From Leucobacter chromiireducens subsp. solipictus (GTDB lineage Bacteria > Actinomycetota > Actinomycetes > Actinomycetales > Microbacteriaceae), in contig NZ_QYAC01000007.1 in the NCBI RefSeq assembly GCF_016758195.1, positions 1-64,000 of the forward strand: a DNA stretch of 64,000 nt, in the 5' to 3' direction. This document shows, one piece after another, positions 52,515 to 60,018 of this stretch. Numbering within the stretch: the first letter of the stretch is position 1; the number at the start of each line of letters is the position of its first letter. Below the pieces are notes generated by a model. That model had not been told where the DNA came from and ran no database searches. It saw only the letters and a program-made list of their open reading frames with translations. The translations under genes and the position numbers were made by a program.

Positions 52515-52538
52515 ATCGTGTGTGAAATCCGATAGGAT
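52515..52538. promoter_or_regulatory. GntR box 1, upstream of gntR
   Basis: 24-bp site beginning ATCGTGTGTGAAATC and ending GGAT; the first 11 bases are identical in boxes 2 and 3. It abuts the lysR stop codon and precedes gntR by 61 bp. Confidence 0.7.
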
Positions 52539-52548
52539 TTTGGTGATT

Positions 52549-52578
52549 CCTTCCCCGCGCTGCGCTGCACGGGGAAGG
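52549..52578 (+). terminator. Hairpin between lysR and gntR
   Basis: Perfect 9-bp arms CCTTCCCCG / CGGGGAAGG with a 12-nt loop. It may terminate lysR transcripts or form an attenuator in the gntR leader, since it lies after GntR box 1. Confidence 0.55.
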
Positions 52579-52598
52579 GCTCCCGGAGAAAGGCAAAG

Positions 52599-53270
52599 AT
52601 GGCCAAGAGCAAGTCCGAGCAGTGTTACGACATCTTGAAGACCAACATCATGGATGGCACCTACGGGCCTGGCTTCCGTCTCGTGATCGACCAGCTTGGG
52701 CGCGAACACGGCATCAGCTCTGTCCCGTGGCGGGAGTCGCTCCGTCGGCTCGAGGCTGAGGGCTGGGTCGACATCATCCCGAACTCGGGTGCCGTCGTGA
52801 AAACGTTTGACACCGGTGAGTGGAAGCGGTCGATCCGAATTCTCGCTCGCCTCGAGGGGCTGGCGACCGCGCTCGCGGCCGAACGCATGACGCCGGAAGA
52901 CGTGGCGGCCGCCCGGGCGTTGAACGCGGAGATGCGTGACGCGATTGCAAACTTTGACACGATTCGATTCGGGCGCCTGAACCGCCGCTTCCACCAGTTC
53001 ATCTGTTCGCACTGCGGTGACGACCGACTGATCGCGATGGTCGAGGCCGAGTGGACGCGCATGGACATTATTCGTCGGTCCGCGTTTTGGTACGCGCCAG
53101 GCCGGGCGGTCGCCTCGCTGTCCGAGCACGATGCCATCCTCGATCTCATCGAGGCCCGCGAAGACGCGGAGACGATCGAGACGGCGGCCCGCAAACACGA
53201 GGTCAACACGTTGAACGCCGTGCTCGAACACGACGAGAGTCGTCATGCGGAGGATCCCACCCTCCCGTAA
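52599..53270 (+). CDS. GntR-family regulator, FadR/FCD subgroup
   Basis: A 223-aa regulator. N-terminal wHTH: CYDILKTNIMDGTYGPGFRLVIDQLGREHGISSVPWRESLRRLEAEGWVD. C-terminal FCD helical domain with candidate metal-binding residues: Arg-Arg-x-x-His (LNRRFHQF), His in LSEHDAI and His in RKHEVNTL. GGAGAAAGG precedes the ATG. Three similar 24-bp boxes (at this gene and both divergent catabolic operons) suggest it controls the island, including itself. Confidence 0.9.
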   Translation: MAKSKSEQCYDILKTNIMDGTYGPGFRLVIDQLGREHGISSVPWRESLRRLEAEGWVDIIPNSGAVVKTFDTGEWKRSIRILARLEGLATALAAERMTPEDVAAARALNAEMRDAIANFDTIRFGRLNRRFHQFICSHCGDDRLIAMVEAEWTRMDIIRRSAFWYAPGRAVASLSEHDAILDLIEAREDAETIETAARKHEVNTLNAVLEHDESRHAEDPTLP

Positions 53271-53287
53271 GTCTTCGGTGACGTGGT

Positions 53288-53316
53288 GGGGGACAGCGCG
53301 CACGCACGCTGCCCCC
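53288..53316. terminator. Bidirectional hairpin between gntR and DUF3500 gene
   Basis: Arms GGGGGACAGCG and CGCTGCCCCC (one bulged A), 8-nt loop, between convergent genes. Confidence 0.78.
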
Positions 53317-53332
53317 TCTGCCGCGGCTCCCG

Positions 53333-54670
53333 CTACTCGGTTGACGGTGCGGCGGCCTCCCGCTCGCGCCACTGCGCAAGGTAGGCCTTCCCGTAGTCGT
53401 TGCCGTTCGGGAGTCGCAGGGTGGTGTGCACGTGGAATCGCGCCGGCAGCCGGTTGTTGAGCCACACACCGGCGTGGTGATCGAGTTCCGCGAGGATCGT
53501 CGGACCGTGCACGCGGAAGTAGAATGGCTGCGATCCGTCGGTGGCACCGTACCAAGAGAAGAAGGTCTCCTCCGGGAATGCGATGGCCTCCGCCAGGGCC
53601 GCGGCGCGCTGCGCCGGGCGGAGGAGCAGGAGGAAGTCCTCGACGATCCGTAGGAGTGTGCGTTGCTGCGACGCATCCAGCTCACTCATCGGGATCCCCT
53701 CGGACGTGATCACCCGATTGTCGCGGAAGGCTCCGGCGACGTGGCGCTCGTCAGCCGGATGCAGACGGCCCTCGGGCATCGCCGGATCGAGCACCGAATC
53801 GAAGACGATCGCGCGCGAACGCTGTTCTGCGGTGAGAGATTCCGCAAGTTCGAGCGCCCACCGCTCACGAGACGCGAAGAGCGGTGGGCGCTCTCCGTCG
53901 GAGAGCGCCGGTTCCGCGCCGAGGAATACGGGAGCGATCACGTTCCGGCCGCCGACGGTCACGAAGTTCAGCGCGACATGATGGCCGAAGAGTTGCCAGC
54001 CCCACGGCTCGTCGGACCCGGGAGCCCCAAACAGGGCGAACCAGTAGCTTTCCGGATTCATGATGCGCGGGAGCTCGACGAGCTCCCCCAAGTGTCCGTT
54101 GAGTTCCATGGCCTCACGCACGCGGTCGTAGCCGTCGTCGCTCAGCGATGCGCGGAGCACCTCGTGCACCGCGGCGACCACATCCGGGCTCTGATCTTCC
54201 AGGCGCAGCCCGGTCCGGAAGAACACGAATTCAGGGTTGCTCCAACCGCGCCACTCGGGGGCGTCAATGGGGTACGAAACCGATTTCAGCTGCGCGTCGG
54301 AGAGGAGCGTCAGGAGTGCCGAGGCGGCCGCTGCGGGCTGGGGATCCCAGCCCGCAGGAGGCGCAGCGGCAGACGCGGGGAGGCGATAGAGGTGTGAGCG
54401 GACACTCCCGTCAGTGGTGATGCCGACATACGGCTCGTCGTAGAGCCGCCGCCAGGAGTCGAGCAGCTCGCGCAGAAACGGAGCCTGGTACCGATCGGCC
54501 GTGAACTCCTCGTAGCTCATCTCCCGGTAGGGAGCGAGCACAGGATCCTGCAGCTCGTACAGGTGCTCCCGGTAGCTGCCGGAGGAGAGGGTGACGCCTT
54601 CGGAGCGTCCGCTCGTCCGATCGCTCGAGAAGAACTCGTCGATGTCGTTCGATTGTGCGTCCTGTGACAT
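53333..54670 (-). CDS. DUF3500 family protein
   Basis: A 445-aa soluble protein. The segments WGWQLFGHHVALNFVTVGGRNVIAPVFLGAEP, FREN-like FRDNRVITSEGIP, and FYFRVHGPTILAELDHHAGV with HVHTTLRLPNGNDYG match the DUF3500 family, whose biochemical role is unknown. Multiple conserved His residues suggest a metal site. No signal peptide. GGGGAGG precedes ATG 54670. It lies 23 nt downstream of the degenerate amidohydrolase and is probably co-transcribed with it. Confidence 0.82.
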   Translation of the reverse strand: MSQDAQSNDIDEFFSSDRTSGRSEGVTLSSGSYREHLYELQDPVLAPYREMSYEEFTADRYQAPFLRELLDSWRRLYDEPYVGITTDGSVRSHLYRLPASAAAPPAGWDPQPAAAASALLTLLSDAQLKSVSYPIDAPEWRGWSNPEFVFFRTGLRLEDQSPDVVAAVHEVLRASLSDDGYDRVREAMELNGHLGELVELPRIMNPESYWFALFGAPGSDEPWGWQLFGHHVALNFVTVGGRNVIAPVFLGAEPALSDGERPPLFASRERWALELAESLTAEQRSRAIVFDSVLDPAMPEGRLHPADERHVAGAFRDNRVITSEGIPMSELDASQQRTLLRIVEDFLLLLRPAQRAAALAEAIAFPEETFFSWYGATDGSQPFYFRVHGPTILAELDHHAGVWLNNRLPARFHVHTTLRLPNGNDYGKAYLAQWREREAAAPSTE

Positions 54671-54693
54671 GGTGTGATGCCTCCCCGTCGCGG

Positions 54694-55743
54694 CTAGATC
54701 GGCAGGTTGAAGAGGCGCTTCGCGTTGCCCGACAGCACCAGTTCTCGGTCTGCGTCGCTGATCTCCAATTCGTTCTTCACGAAATCAACGCCCTGGCCCA
54801 TCCAGCTGTAGAACACGGGGAAGGAGGAACCGAACAGGTAGTGATCCGCGCCGTTGATTTCGAGCGCGGCCTCGACCTGGGTTTTTCCCCAGGAATGCGG
54901 GTGGGTCATGTCGAAGAAGATGTTCTCGTCGAGGTACTGCTTGATCTTCTCGCCGCCCGTCGGATCCAAGCGCTGCATCGCCTCGGTCTTGTTGGTCCGG
55001 TGCGGGGTGAGGAGCGCAGTATTTGCGAACCAGTTGCCGCCCATCATCGTGTGGATAAAGCGGAGCCCGGGCATCCGATCGAACATGCCGCTGAAGAGTT
55101 CGCGGCCGACGGCAACACCCTGGTCCACGATGCGGCCGTACTCGCGTCGGAGGTTCGTGTAATCAATCACAGACTTGTACTCGACCGGGAGGGGCGTGTG
55201 GTGCACGACGACCGGGATGTTGAGCTTCTCAATTACCTTGAGGTAGGGCTCAAACACCTCGTCGTCGAGGTAGAGCTGACCGTAGTGGCAGGCGAGCTGC
55301 ACCCCGACGGCGCCGAGTTCGCCCACGCAGCGCTCCAGCTCGTAGATGTTTTCCTTGCCACCCCACGGCGGAACGCACGCTGTGGAGAAGAGCCGCCCGC
55401 CGGATCGTGCGACGATGTCGGCCGCGTTGTCGTTGACCGCGCGACAGGTCTCCACGTCAAGCCATTCCTGCCAGACGGGGACTCGCATCACGCCGTAGTC
55501 GACGCCGGCCTCGTCCATCGCGGCAAGCTTGGACTCAACCGAATAGTCGCCCTCGACGTAGTTGAGGTTCTGGTAGCCCTTGGGTTTCTCCAGGACTAGC
55601 TGCTTCTTCCCGTTGTCCATGGTGATGACGCTCGCGATCTCCCCAAAGCCGCGCGGTGCGCTGTTGAGGAAGCCGTTCAGGATCTTTTCATTGGTGAAGA
55701 GATCCTCGGGGAGGTGGTGGATGTTGATATCGACGACGGTCAT
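54694..55743 (-). CDS. ACMSD-like amidohydrolase (amidohydrolase 2 family) with altered metal ligands
   Basis: A 349-aa TIM-barrel protein. Relatives include aminocarboxymuconate-semialdehyde decarboxylase, resorcylate decarboxylase and LigW/LigY enzymes. The usual HxH after strand 1 reads Asn7-Ile-His9 (DINIHHLP), and the late metal-ligand Asp in FGSDxP is Ser307 (FGSSFP). VVVHHTP and IHTMMGG retain the middle His residues. It may be metal-free, use a changed metal site, or be non-catalytic. AAAGGAG precedes ATG 55743. A GntR box lies 67 bp upstream. Confidence 0.83.
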   Translation of the reverse strand: MTVVDINIHHLPEDLFTNEKILNGFLNSAPRGFGEIASVITMDNGKKQLVLEKPKGYQNLNYVEGDYSVESKLAAMDEAGVDYGVMRVPVWQEWLDVETCRAVNDNAADIVARSGGRLFSTACVPPWGGKENIYELERCVGELGAVGVQLACHYGQLYLDDEVFEPYLKVIEKLNIPVVVHHTPLPVEYKSVIDYTNLRREYGRIVDQGVAVGRELFSGMFDRMPGLRFIHTMMGGNWFANTALLTPHRTNKTEAMQRLDPTGGEKIKQYLDENIFFDMTHPHSWGKTQVEAALEINGADHYLFGSSFPVFYSWMGQGVDFVKNELEISDADRELVLSGNAKRLFNLPI

Positions 55744-55810
55744 GTCGGTGCTCCTTTATGGTGCTGCTTCGTTGCGGTCCTGGTGAGCACTCTCACAGAC
55801 GTGAGAGGTG

Positions 55811-55834
55811 ATCGTGTGTGAAATCATACGCGAT
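55811..55834. promoter_or_regulatory. GntR box 2, amidohydrolase/DUF3500 promoter
   Basis: 24-bp ATCGTGTGTGAA...CGAT with inner half-sites GTGTGTGA / TCATACGC (6 of 8 pair). Rest of the 296-bp divergent region 55744-56039 holds box 3 and no visible gene. Confidence 0.78.
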
Positions 55835-55986
55835 CTTGCAACTTTGCGGGAACCCCGAGTGCCGCGGTGTTCCGCGGAAGGTCGGAAGAGTTCCAGTTCA
55901 GGACGTATTTAGCGGCATTCTCCGCGCTCGAGTGGGGTGCGGGGGCGCTCCGGGAATCGTCGGCAAACTCGGGAATCGCACTTGAA

Positions 55987-56010
55987 ATCGTGTGTGATTC
56001 TGCGTACGAT
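55987..56010. promoter_or_regulatory. GntR box 3, dienelactone hydrolase promoter
   Basis: 24-bp site starting ATCGTGTGTGA and ending CGTACGAT; same length and ends as box 2. 30 bp before the dienelactone hydrolase start. Confidence 0.75.
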
Positions 56011-56039
56011 ACGAAGCAGCGTTCGAAGGGGAATGGGAC

Positions 56040-56828
56040 ATGATGGACGAGCTCACTACACGAGATATTGCCTACCGCCACGGTGGTACGGAGATGCTCG
56101 GGGTCTTGTGCGCGCCAGCCGGTGCCCGGGAACTTCCCGCTGTGCTGCTCGTTCACGACGCCTTCGGGCTTGGCGGCGACACCATTGCGCTTGCCCGGGA
56201 GCTCGCGGCTCTGGGACTCGCGGTGTTTGCCGCTGATGTGTGGTCGCACAGGTACGCCCCGACCGAAGCAGCGGAACTCGGGTCGCTGATCGACGCGATG
56301 GTCGCAGATCGCGCGGAATGGCTGGGGCGAATTGCCGCTGCCCATGCTGCCGCAGCGGCGCAGCCAGAAATTGATGCCCAGGCACTCGTCGGCCTCGGCC
56401 ACTGCTTTGGCGGATCGTCAGTGCTCGAACATCTTCGAGTGGGAGGGCAGCTTCGCGGTGTGGTTGCCATCCACGCCGGGCTCGACCTCCTCGCGCCAGG
56501 GTGGGAGTCCGCGCTGGGGGACTCCGAGGGCGGGTGCGCGCCGCGCGTGCTGCTCTGCACCGGAGCGGACGATCCGATGGCGACAGCAGCGCAGCGAGCC
56601 GAGCTCCAAGCGGGCCTTGACCAGGCAGCAATCGAGTGGGAGACACACCTCTACAGCGGCACCGTTCACGGGTTTACTAGCCCGCATAGTGCCCAATCAC
56701 CCCGTCCAGACGTGGTGATGTATCACCCGGGCAACGCCGCGCGGGCCAGGCAGGCGACGCTTCGCTTTCTCGCGGAGGCGTTCCCCGGCCGCCTCGCTTT
56801 CCCGACCCCCGAGAACGAATTCGCCTAG
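56040..56828 (+). CDS. Dienelactone hydrolase family protein
   Basis: A 262-aa alpha/beta hydrolase. Nucleophile elbow GLGHCFGGSS with Cys122, the hallmark of true dienelactone hydrolases; VLLVHDAFGLGGDT oxyanion region; CTGADDPMA acid; YSGTVHGFTSP with catalytic His. Hydrolyses enol-lactones such as those from (modified) ortho cleavage. Adjacent ATGs at 56040/56043; GAAGGGGA precedes. First gene of the plus-strand operon. Confidence 0.88.
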   Translation: MMDELTTRDIAYRHGGTEMLGVLCAPAGARELPAVLLVHDAFGLGGDTIALARELAALGLAVFAADVWSHRYAPTEAAELGSLIDAMVADRAEWLGRIAAAHAAAAAQPEIDAQALVGLGHCFGGSSVLEHLRVGGQLRGVVAIHAGLDLLAPGWESALGDSEGGCAPRVLLCTGADDPMATAAQRAELQAGLDQAAIEWETHLYSGTVHGFTSPHSAQSPRPDVVMYHPGNAARARQATLRFLAEAFPGRLAFPTPENEFA

Positions 56829-56876
56829 CCAATACCGGCCACGAATCGTCGCGAGCACCTCGCGGATACGCATGAC

Positions 56877-56883
56877 AAAGGAG
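56877..56883 (+). promoter_or_regulatory. Shine-Dalgarno AAAGGAG deciding the TTG start
   Basis: AAAGGAG lies just after an upstream ATG (56872) and 6 nt before TTG 56890, so TTG is the probable initiation codon. Confidence 0.7.
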
Positions 56884-56889
56884 TACAGC

Positions 56890-58182
56890 TTGAATATCGC
56901 CATTATTGGTGCCGGCCCCGGCGGGCTGATCACCGCATTGCGTCTGCAGCAGCAGGGCTTTGCGCCCACCATCTACGAGACGGTGCCTGAGCTGAAGCCC
57001 CTGGGGGTCGGCGTCGACATTAAGGTCTATGGACTCAAAGAGATCGAGGAGATCGGGCTTCTCGAGGAGTTCCGTGCGCTGTCCGTCGACGCGGTTGATT
57101 CCGTGTTCTACAACCACTACGGACAGGAAATTTACGCCGAGAAGTGCGGCGTGCACATGGGTTATGAGCATGAACAGCGATTCGTGCACCGGGGGGAACT
57201 GCAGATGCTGTTCTATCGCACCGTGCTCGAACGCCTGGGGAAGGACTCCATCGTGTTGGGGGCCCGCGTCGTCTCATACGAGCAGGACGCCACCGGCGTG
57301 ACGCTGCACCTGGAACACCGCGATGGGCGCTCCGAGACGGTACGGCACGACGCCGTGATCGCCGCCGACGGCATCAACTCCGCGGTTCGCAAGCAGATGC
57401 ACCCCGAGCTGTCCGAACCGCACTACTCCGGCATCACGATGTACCGCGGAACCACGCTGCGTGACCCGTTCCGTGACGGCCACACGATCCTGCACATCGG
57501 CGACCCGAGGATCTCGTCGATGATCGTGTACCCCATCGCGGACAACTTCGAGGGCACCGGTAAAACCCTGGTGAACTGGGTGGTCGAAGCGGAACGTGAC
57601 GAGACCGTCGAGGACTGGAACCAGCTCGGTTCGGTCGAGGAAATTCTGCCCTACTACGCCGACACCAACATCGACTTCATCGACATCCAGCAGCTCATCG
57701 CCGATGCCCGGGAGGTCTATCTGTTCCCGCTGATCCGTCACGAGCCGCTCGACACCTGGGTGGATGGGCGGGTGGTCCTGCTGGGCGACGCGGCGCACGC
57801 GATGTATCCGCGGGGCGGCAATGGCGTCTGCCAGGCATTTCTCGATGCGAGGGTTGTTGCCGAGCAGCTCGCGGCCCACGCCGACCCACACGCGGCATTC
57901 GTGGCATACGACGAAGAGCGCCGCGTCCCCGTGAATCGGATCGTGATGAACATGCGTGGAGAGGGGTACGAGGTGATCCGGCGCATGGTCGCGGAGCGCA
58001 CGGACGGCAAACCATTCGTGGACAAAACCGACATCGAAGCGGTGCTCCCACTCGCTGAGGCCGACGAGCTGTTCTCGAACTACCACCGGCTTGTCGGGCA
58101 ACCGCTCCGACCCGGACACCACACCTATTCCAGCGGCTTCCGTACCTGGGACACGGCACACCCCGTGGAAGTGGTCGCATGA
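56890..58182 (+). CDS. PhzS-like FAD-dependent monooxygenase
   Basis: A 430-aa class A flavoprotein hydroxylase. From the TTG the protein reads MNIAIIGAGPGGL, placing the GxGxxG FAD motif at the extreme N-terminus, as usual. PLGVGVDIK, FVHRGELQMLFYR, AADGINSAVR, GITMYRGTT, TLVNWVVEAERD and VVLLGDAAHAMYPRGGNGVCQAFLD closely follow the order in PhzS (phenazine carboxylate monooxygenase). It probably hydroxylates, possibly with decarboxylation, an aromatic acid. The stop overlaps the NTF2-like gene by 4 nt. Confidence 0.87.
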   Translation: MNIAIIGAGPGGLITALRLQQQGFAPTIYETVPELKPLGVGVDIKVYGLKEIEEIGLLEEFRALSVDAVDSVFYNHYGQEIYAEKCGVHMGYEHEQRFVHRGELQMLFYRTVLERLGKDSIVLGARVVSYEQDATGVTLHLEHRDGRSETVRHDAVIAADGINSAVRKQMHPELSEPHYSGITMYRGTTLRDPFRDGHTILHIGDPRISSMIVYPIADNFEGTGKTLVNWVVEAERDETVEDWNQLGSVEEILPYYADTNIDFIDIQQLIADAREVYLFPLIRHEPLDTWVDGRVVLLGDAAHAMYPRGGNGVCQAFLDARVVAEQLAAHADPHAAFVAYDEERRVPVNRIVMNMRGEGYEVIRRMVAERTDGKPFVDKTDIEAVLPLAEADELFSNYHRLVGQPLRPGHHTYSSGFRTWDTAHPVEVVA

Positions 58183-58649
58183 GCCGGATCACCGCGGCCG
58201 CCGCCGAGATCGAGACTCAGCTGCGCGAAACCGAATCGCGCCGTCAGCGAGCACTGATTGCCGGGGATATCGAGACCCTACGCGACCTCTTCGACGAGTC
58301 GATCGTGCACGTTCACGCCCCGGGCGTCGTGCAGCACAAGGCGGAGTTGATCGAGCACGTTGAGGTGCGCAGGCCCTACCTGGAGATCACGCGGGGTGAG
58401 CTTGAGTTTCGCGTCGTGGGCGAGGACGGGCGCGGCGACGTCGCAATTGTAACGGGTGCCCTGACGAACCGGATGCGTGCCCCCGGGGGCGGAGAACGTA
58501 CCCTGAGTGGGCCCGTGACGCAGGTGCTCCACCGCGCCGACGATGGCGTTTGGCGCTTCGTGAGCTTTCACATGACCCCGTTCGGTGAGAAGGTCTGGGG
58601 TGAGCTGCCCTCGGAGCAGCGGAGCAACGACGCGGGGGTGGCACGATGA
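58179..58649 (+). CDS. SnoaL/NTF2-like (DUF4440-type) protein
   Basis: A 156-aa cone-fold protein. RALIAGDIETLRDLFDESIVHVHAPGVVQHKAELIEHV and GALTNRMRAPGGGERTLSGPVTQVLHRADDGVWRFVSFHMTPF fit the DUF4440/SnoaL group. Such proteins are small isomerases, dehydratases or hydrolases in catabolic pathways; no catalytic assignment is possible. Four-nt overlaps with both neighbours imply coordinated expression with the monooxygenase and FAH enzyme. Confidence 0.82.
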   Translation: MSRITAAAAEIETQLRETESRRQRALIAGDIETLRDLFDESIVHVHAPGVVQHKAELIEHVEVRRPYLEITRGELEFRVVGEDGRGDVAIVTGALTNRMRAPGGGERTLSGPVTQVLHRADDGVWRFVSFHMTPFGEKVWGELPSEQRSNDAGVAR

Positions 58650-59500
58650 AACTCGCGCGATTTGACACGGGCGACGGCCAGATCCGGCTCGGCAGGGTCG
58701 ACGGGGAGACCGTGATTGAGCTCTCCTCAGTGACCGGCGGGCACGCATCGCTCCGGGAGATCCTGCCGCGACTCGACGCCCTCCGCGACGCGATCCTCGC
58801 AGCTGAGGGGGAGTCGTTTTCGCTCGCAGCTGTCACCCTTGAGGCACCGATCGACGCGCCCCAGAAATACCTTGCGATCGGGATGAATTACAAGGAACAT
58901 GCGGCGGAGGCCCGGCTAGCCGGGATCCCCACCCCCGTGAATCAACTCTGGTTCAACAAGCAAGTGTCGTGCATCGTGGGGCCGAATGCGGACATCGAAA
59001 AACCCCGGGTCTCCGATGCACTCGACTATGAAATCGAACTCGGCGTCGTGATCGGGCAGCGGTGTCGCCACGTGAGCGTCGAAGACGCATACTCGGTCAT
59101 CGCGGGGTACGTGGTCGCCAACGACGTTTCAGTGCGCGACTGGTTGCAGAAGCGATCGCCGACCTTCACCCTGGGCAAGTCCTTCGACACGCACGGACCG
59201 ATCGGCCCCTGGCTCACCACCGCCGACGAGATCCCGGATCCGCAGAACTTGCGCATGCGGCTCACCGTCAACGGTGAGGTACGCCAAGACTGGGGTACTG
59301 ACGACATGATCTACGACATCGCGGCCCAAATCGCCGAGTTGTCGACGGTGATGACCTTGATGCCCGGTGACATTCTCGCCACGGGGACCCCGGCCGGGAT
59401 CGGTGCCCCCACCGGGAACTTCCTATGCGTCGGTGACGTGGTGCGGGCTGAGATCGAGGGCCTTGGCGCGCTCGAGAACACCGTGGTTCAGGAGGCATGA
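58646..59500 (+). CDS. Fumarylacetoacetate hydrolase (FAH) family enzyme
   Basis: A 284-aa FAH-fold protein. YLAIGMNYKEHAAEA, the metal-binding DYEIELGVVIG (Glu-x-Glu), then VANDVSVRDWLQKR, TLGKSFDTHGPIGPWL and LMPGDILATGTPAGIGA. Members include 2-oxo-hept-3-ene-dioate hydratase/isomerase, oxaloacetate decarboxylase and acylpyruvate hydrolases, all acting on ring-cleavage products or beta-dicarbonyls. Likely processes the product downstream of the extradiol enzyme. RBS not obvious; coupled to the preceding gene. Confidence 0.88.
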   Translation: MKLARFDTGDGQIRLGRVDGETVIELSSVTGGHASLREILPRLDALRDAILAAEGESFSLAAVTLEAPIDAPQKYLAIGMNYKEHAAEARLAGIPTPVNQLWFNKQVSCIVGPNADIEKPRVSDALDYEIELGVVIGQRCRHVSVEDAYSVIAGYVVANDVSVRDWLQKRSPTFTLGKSFDTHGPIGPWLTTADEIPDPQNLRMRLTVNGEVRQDWGTDDMIYDIAAQIAELSTVMTLMPGDILATGTPAGIGAPTGNFLCVGDVVRAEIEGLGALENTVVQEA

Positions 59501-59501
59501 C

Positions 59502-59936
59502 ATGAGTCCCCGAGTCAGCGTGTATCTCGAAGGGTTTGCCCACGAGAACCCCGTTCCGGTGGCCAGCCGGATCGGGCCGTTCGTGCACTCCGGAGTATTG
59601 ACCGGTCGCGATCCCGATACCGGAGAGATGCCGGAGGGGATGGACGCGCAGTGCGCCAATGTGTTTGCGCACGTGCGTGAACTCCTGGCCGCCGTGGGAG
59701 GCGGGCCCGATGACATTGCGAAGCTGACCTGCTACCTCGTGAATTATCGAGACCGAACCGCACTCAACCGCGAGTGGGACGCGCTGTTTCCGGACCCGGA
59801 CAATCGACCTGCGCGCCAGGTGATGTCGACGGTGCTTGACCGAGGCGCGCTCATACACTGCGATCTGGTCGCGATCCTCGGAGACGCATACGCGGGATCG
59901 GGAGCACCAGCCGAACAATCTTCATCCCTGACGTGA
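59502..59936 (+). CDS. RidA/YjgF-family protein with altered active site
   Basis: A 144-aa RidA-fold protein. GPFVHSGVLTGRDP, then CANVFAHVRELLAAVGGGPDDIAKLTCYLVNYRDR, and the signature RPARQVMSTVLDRGALIHCDLVAIL. The enamine-binding Arg (Arg105) is present, but the position of the catalytic Glu120 of E. coli RidA is His119. Could be a 2-aminomuconate-type deaminase or other divergent activity. GGAGG precedes ATG 59502, 1 nt after the FAH stop. Confidence 0.84.
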   Translation: MSPRVSVYLEGFAHENPVPVASRIGPFVHSGVLTGRDPDTGEMPEGMDAQCANVFAHVRELLAAVGGGPDDIAKLTCYLVNYRDRTALNREWDALFPDPDNRPARQVMSTVLDRGALIHCDLVAILGDAYAGSGAPAEQSSSLT

Positions 59937-60018
59937 CCGCGTAATTTCTGATCCCCAAAGTTCGCAATAATGTGCAGCGGTCGCTGCCGCTCGCACGATA
60001 CGACGCAAGGAGGCGTCC

